A stretch of DNA of 64,000 nucleotides from Streptomyces sp. NBC_00557 (GTDB lineage: Bacteria > Actinomycetota > Actinomycetes > Streptomycetales > Streptomycetaceae), in NCBI RefSeq assembly GCF_036345995.1, contig NZ_CP107796.1, forward strand, positions 6,882,001 to 6,946,000, given 5' to 3'. The notes beneath the pieces were generated by a model. It saw only the letters and a list, made by a program, of their open reading frames with translations. It made no database searches and was not told the origin of the DNA. Of the stretch, positions 61,192 to 64,000 are shown in pieces. The first letter of the stretch is position 1, and each line of letters opens with the position of its first letter. A program made the position numbers and the translations under genes.

Positions 61192-62195
61192 GAGCCGTCC
61201 GCTTCGTCGCGCTCGGGGACTCGCTGACGGAGGGCGTGGGCGACCGCGTCGGGGAGCACTGGCGAGGCTGGGCGGCGCTCCTGGCACCCTGTCTCGCCGA
61301 GAACCCCGGCACCGTGCAGTTCACCAACCTCGCGGTCAGCGGCGCCCAGACCCACGACGTGCTGACACGGCAGACGCCGGCCGCCCTGGAACTCCGTCCC
61401 GACCTGGTGTCGGTGGTGATCGGCGTCAACGACACACTGCGCCGCACCTTCGACATCCGGGCGGTGGCCGCCCACCTCGACGAGGTGTACGCGGCCGTCA
61501 CCCGCCAGGGCGCCACCCTGCTCACCGCCTGCCTGCCCGACCCCGGCGCCATGCTCGGCCTCCCGGGCGCCCTGGCCCGTCCGCTGGCCCGCCGGCAACG
61601 GGCCGTCAACACGGTCGTCCACGCGCTGTCCGAGCGCTACGGTGCCCTCCACCTGCACGCCGCGGACGGCGCCTGGATCAGCGACCGGGCCCTGTGGAGC
61701 GCCGACCGCCTGCACCCGGGGGAGCGCGGGCACCGCCAGCTCGCCGTCCGCTTCCACGCCCTGCTCGCCGAGGCGGGCCACGCGACGGGGCAACCGCCGT
61801 CTCCGGAACCGGAGTTCCCCCCGCCGACCCGGGCCGCGACCCTGCTGTGGCTGGCCACGGCCGGCACCGCCTGGGTGGTCCGGCGCTCCCAGGACCTGCT
61901 GCCGCAACTGCTGCGCCTGGCCGCCGACGAGGTGCATCACCAGGCCCGCGGCACCAGCGCCCACCTCGACCTGCACGCCTCGGCCGCGGTCTCGGCGGCG
62001 CTGGCGGCCCTGCCGCAGCGCACGGCCGCGGACATCGAGGCTCAGCGGCTCCCCGGCGGCAGGAACACACCGGCGATCCCACGGCAGGCCCGGCCGACCG
62101 GCGCGCCGGGCACGGGCTCTGGGGCTCCGGCGGTGACTGCTTCCGGCGGGGCGGACGACGAGCCGTTGGTCGCGGTGGGGTCCGTCAAGCCGTGA
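61188..62195 (+). CDS. SGNH/GDSL-family hydrolase
   Basis: A 335-residue protein with a complete SGNH esterase domain (residues 1-215): GDSLTEG with the nucleophile Ser, NLAVSGA, IGVNDTLRR and DRLHPGERGHRQLA with the catalytic Asp/His. Residues 220-335 are an extra region with a hydrophobic stretch (ATLLWLATAGTAWVV) and a low-complexity tail. There is no signal peptide, so it is probably cytoplasmic or peripheral. Acyl removal from a glycolipid made by the two preceding glycosyltransferases is a reasonable guess. Confidence 0.85.
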   Translation: MRAVRFVALGDSLTEGVGDRVGEHWRGWAALLAPCLAENPGTVQFTNLAVSGAQTHDVLTRQTPAALELRPDLVSVVIGVNDTLRRTFDIRAVAAHLDEVYAAVTRQGATLLTACLPDPGAMLGLPGALARPLARRQRAVNTVVHALSERYGALHLHAADGAWISDRALWSADRLHPGERGHRQLAVRFHALLAEAGHATGQPPSPEPEFPPPTRAATLLWLATAGTAWVVRRSQDLLPQLLRLAADEVHHQARGTSAHLDLHASAAVSAALAALPQRTAADIEAQRLPGGRNTPAIPRQARPTGAPGTGSGAPAVTASGGADDEPLVAVGSVKP

Positions 62196-62352
62196 CGGCT
62201 TCGCCGCGTGCGGGGCCGGTGCGGCGCAGCGCCGGGCGGTCGTAGGGGCGCAGGCGAGTCCGGGGCGTACGGCAGTGGGCACGCCGCACCCACGCGCGCG
62301 TGGGCCGCGGAACCGGAGCCGTGTCTCCGCCGCACCGGGGCCGGCCCCTGCC

Positions 62353-63192
62353 TCAGTCGACGCCGACCAGCCGGTACTGCTCGTCGCGGGCGTCGGTCAG
62401 GAACATCTGGCCCGGGGCGTGGGTGATGGCGAACGGCGGCCGGGAGGCCGTCACCGCCGCCTGCGGGGTGACTCCGCAGGCCCAGAAGACCGGGATGTCA
62501 CCGGGTCCGAAGGTCACCGGGTCACCGAAGTCGGGCCGGGAGAGATCCGCGATGCCGAGCCCCGCGGGGTCCCCGCAGTGCACCGGACCGCCGTGCACGG
62601 CCGGCAGCAGGGTGCTCTCCCGGATCGCGGCGCGGAGGTGCTCCGGCGGCACCGGCCGCATCGACACCACCATCGGCCCGCGCAGCCGTCCCGCCGGCCG
62701 GCACGCGCGCGTGGTCACGTACATCGGCACATTGCGGCCCTGCTCGACATGCCGGATCGGCACGCCCGCCCGGGCCAGCGCCCACTCGAAGGTGAAGCTG
62801 CACCCGAGCAGGAAGGACACCAGGTCGTCCCGCCAGTACGCGCGCACATCGGTGGGCTCCTCGACCAGTTCGCCGTCCCGCCAGACCCGGTAGCGCGGCA
62901 GATCCGTGCGCAGGTCCGCGCCTTCGGCGAGGACGGTCGACCTGGCGCCGGCGTCCGTCACGTCCAGCACCGGGCACGGCCTGGGGTTGCGCTGGCAGAA
63001 CACCAGCATGTCGTACGCCCAGTCGGCCGGCACGGAGATCAGATTGGCCTGCGTGTGGCCCGCCGCGACCCCGGCCGTGGGCCCCGACAGGCCCTCCCGG
63101 AAGCGGGCCCGGGCGGTTTTCGGGCTCCATGCGTGCGCGTGCTCGTCCACTGCGATGACGGGGAGGTCCTGGATACGCGGGGTCTGCGCCAT
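62353..63192 (-). CDS. DUF1445 (YcsI-like) family putative hydro-lyase
   Basis: A 279-residue protein of the DUF1445/YcsI family, related to D-glutamate cyclase: [40 protein letters not shown], then [56 protein letters not shown] and [14 protein letters not shown]. Annotated as putative hydro-lyase; the substrate is unknown. ATG at 63192 follows GAGGAG. It is divergent from a GntR/FCD regulator with an operator in the shared promoter. Confidence 0.85.
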   Translation of the reverse strand: MAQTPRIQDLPVIAVDEHAHAWSPKTARARFREGLSGPTAGVAAGHTQANLISVPADWAYDMLVFCQRNPRPCPVLDVTDAGARSTVLAEGADLRTDLPRYRVWRDGELVEEPTDVRAYWRDDLVSFLLGCSFTFEWALARAGVPIRHVEQGRNVPMYVTTRACRPAGRLRGPMVVSMRPVPPEHLRAAIRESTLLPAVHGGPVHCGDPAGLGIADLSRPDFGDPVTFGPGDIPVFWACGVTPQAAVTASRPPFAITHAPGQMFLTDARDEQYRLVGVD

Positions 63193-63230
63193 GCCGGCTC
63201 CTCGAGGAGGTGAGCGGTGCCGTTCCCAGC

Positions 63231-63260
63231 ACGGTAGAGGATTGTTCAACGATCCCTCAA
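63231..63260 (-). promoter_or_regulatory. Promoter of the DUF1445 gene with GntR operator
   Basis: On the minus strand TTGAGG (63260-63255) and TACCGT (63236-63231) are separated by 18 bp. Inside the spacer, GGATTGTT-C-AACGATCC (63239-63255) is a near-perfect palindrome, one mismatch. A repressor bound there would block the promoter. The divergent GntR/FCD protein is the likely binder. Confidence 0.6.
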
Positions 63261-63304
63261 TACCCATGTTGTTTCGTTCCGGTCCGTGCGATTGAATTCC
63301 CGGC

Positions 63305-63994
63305 ATGGCAGAGCAGCTGACGGCACTGGCCGACGACCGTGCGCTCCTGGGGCGTACCAGCACGGCGGAGCGCGTTTCGGACATCCTCCGGACCCGTATC
63401 GCCGACGGGTACTTCCCGCCCGGCACCCGGCTGTCCGAGGACGGCATCGGCGGGGCGCTCGGGGTCTCCCGCAACACCCTGCGCGAGGCGTTCCGGCTGC
63501 TCACGCACGAGCGCCTCCTGGTCCACGAGCTCAACCGCGGCGTCTTCGTACGCGTCCTGACCGTCGAGGACGTCGAGGACATCTACCGCACGCGCTCACT
63601 GGTCGAGTGCGCCGTCGTACGCGGGCTCGGCCGGCCGCCCTACCCGCTGGACGGCGTGGCGGCGGCGGTCGCCGAGGGGGAGGCGGCGACCGCGGAGCAC
63701 GACTGGAAGGCGCTGGGCACCGCGAACATCCACTTCCACCGGGAACTCGTCGCCCTCGCGGGCAGCGAACGCACCGACGAACTGATGCGCAGTGTCTTCG
63801 CCGAACTGCGGCTCGCCTTCCACGTCGTCGACGACCCGCGCCGCCTGCACGAGCCCTACCTCGTCCGCAACCGTGAGATCCTGCGCGCGCTGCAGGCAGG
63901 GGACAACCGCGAGGCCGAGCGTCTGCTCGAGACGTACCTGGCGGACTCGCTGGAGCGGGTGGTGGAGGTGTACCGCCGCCGGGTCGCCCCGTAA
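63305..63994 (+). CDS. GntR-family regulator, FCD domain
   Basis: A 229-residue regulator. The GntR winged helix spans residues 18-85 ([53 protein letters not shown]); the FCD effector domain follows, with the metal/ligand residues in [17 protein letters not shown] and [20 protein letters not shown]. It is divergent from the DUF1445 gene, and the palindrome at 63239-63255 lies between the two. FCD regulators sense organic acids or amino-acid derivatives, which suits a hydro-lyase target. Confidence 0.88.
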   Translation: MAEQLTALADDRALLGRTSTAERVSDILRTRIADGYFPPGTRLSEDGIGGALGVSRNTLREAFRLLTHERLLVHELNRGVFVRVLTVEDVEDIYRTRSLVECAVVRGLGRPPYPLDGVAAAVAEGEAATAEHDWKALGTANIHFHRELVALAGSERTDELMRSVFAELRLAFHVVDDPRRLHEPYLVRNREILRALQAGDNREAERLLETYLADSLERVVEVYRRRVAP

Positions 63995-64000
63995 GGGCTG

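Overview
The window is a stretch of actinobacterial chromosome, almost certainly from a Streptomyces. GC is very high, GTG and ATG starts are mixed, genes often overlap by 4 bp, and many families are Streptomyces-typical (RbpA, GuaB1, a conservon-type signalling set, RokL6, Ppm1, DUF5995). From memory, the gene order follows the S. coelicolor SCO1395-SCO1463 region, read here from guaB1 down to the mannosyltransferase genes. There is no prophage, insertion sequence, CRISPR array, rRNA or tRNA; this is ordinary chromosome with a few accessory insertions or losses.

Layout. 0-3.4 kb: the end of a SorC-type sugar regulator, a secreted RNase Sa-like ribonuclease overlapping its barstar inhibitor, and guaB1. 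3.4-5.7 kb: a cationic amino-acid permease with an Lrp-type regulator. 5.7-12.1 kb: a GntR/UTRA regulator divergent from an ABC importer operon that ends in an unusual HAD phosphatase-EEP phosphodiesterase fusion. 12.2-15.8 kb: a conservon (sensor kinase, Roadblock, DUF742) without the usual GTPase. 16-18.6 kb: davA-davB, the aminovalerate route of lysine degradation. Its promoter carries the same upstream element as the permease-lrp promoter, which suggests one lysine regulon.

18.6-25.6 kb: DUF5995, a uracil/xanthine permease, a secreted alginate lyase-family enzyme, a thioesterase, and the divergent MFS exporter/rokL6 pair around a clear RokL6 operator. 25.6-30.9 kb: an FMN riboswitch with an intrinsic-terminator platform, then ribE-ribM-ribBA-ribH, hisE-hisG and a PH-domain protein. 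31-33.5 kb: two CNNM/CBS membrane proteins. 33.5-41.6 kb: an EccA-like AAA ATPase, a uridine kinase with no normal start codon, two permease/hypothetical genes, a 0.55-kb minisatellite and a Tat-exported C39-type peptidase.

41.6-49.5 kb: TetR and acyl-CoA dehydrogenase, small hypotheticals, a second Lrp regulator, an amidohydrolase, ppm1, fxsA and rbpA (with a SigR-type promoter). 49.8-54.2 kb: an MFS protein, GDPD phosphodiesterase, and YczE next to a divergent MocR regulator. 54.4-58.7 kb: an FtsK-like protein with a degenerate P-loop, a 64-aa membrane protein, ankyrin and HEAT-type proteins. 58.9-62.2 kb: two GT4 glycosyltransferases and an SGNH hydrolase in one operon. 62.3-64 kb: a DUF1445 protein and divergent GntR/FCD regulator sharing an operator.

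Most promising for novelty: the ABC importer/GntR/HAD-EEP fusion operon, the shared lysine promoter element, the helically phased minisatellite at 39.3-39.85 kb, and the startless uridine kinase.
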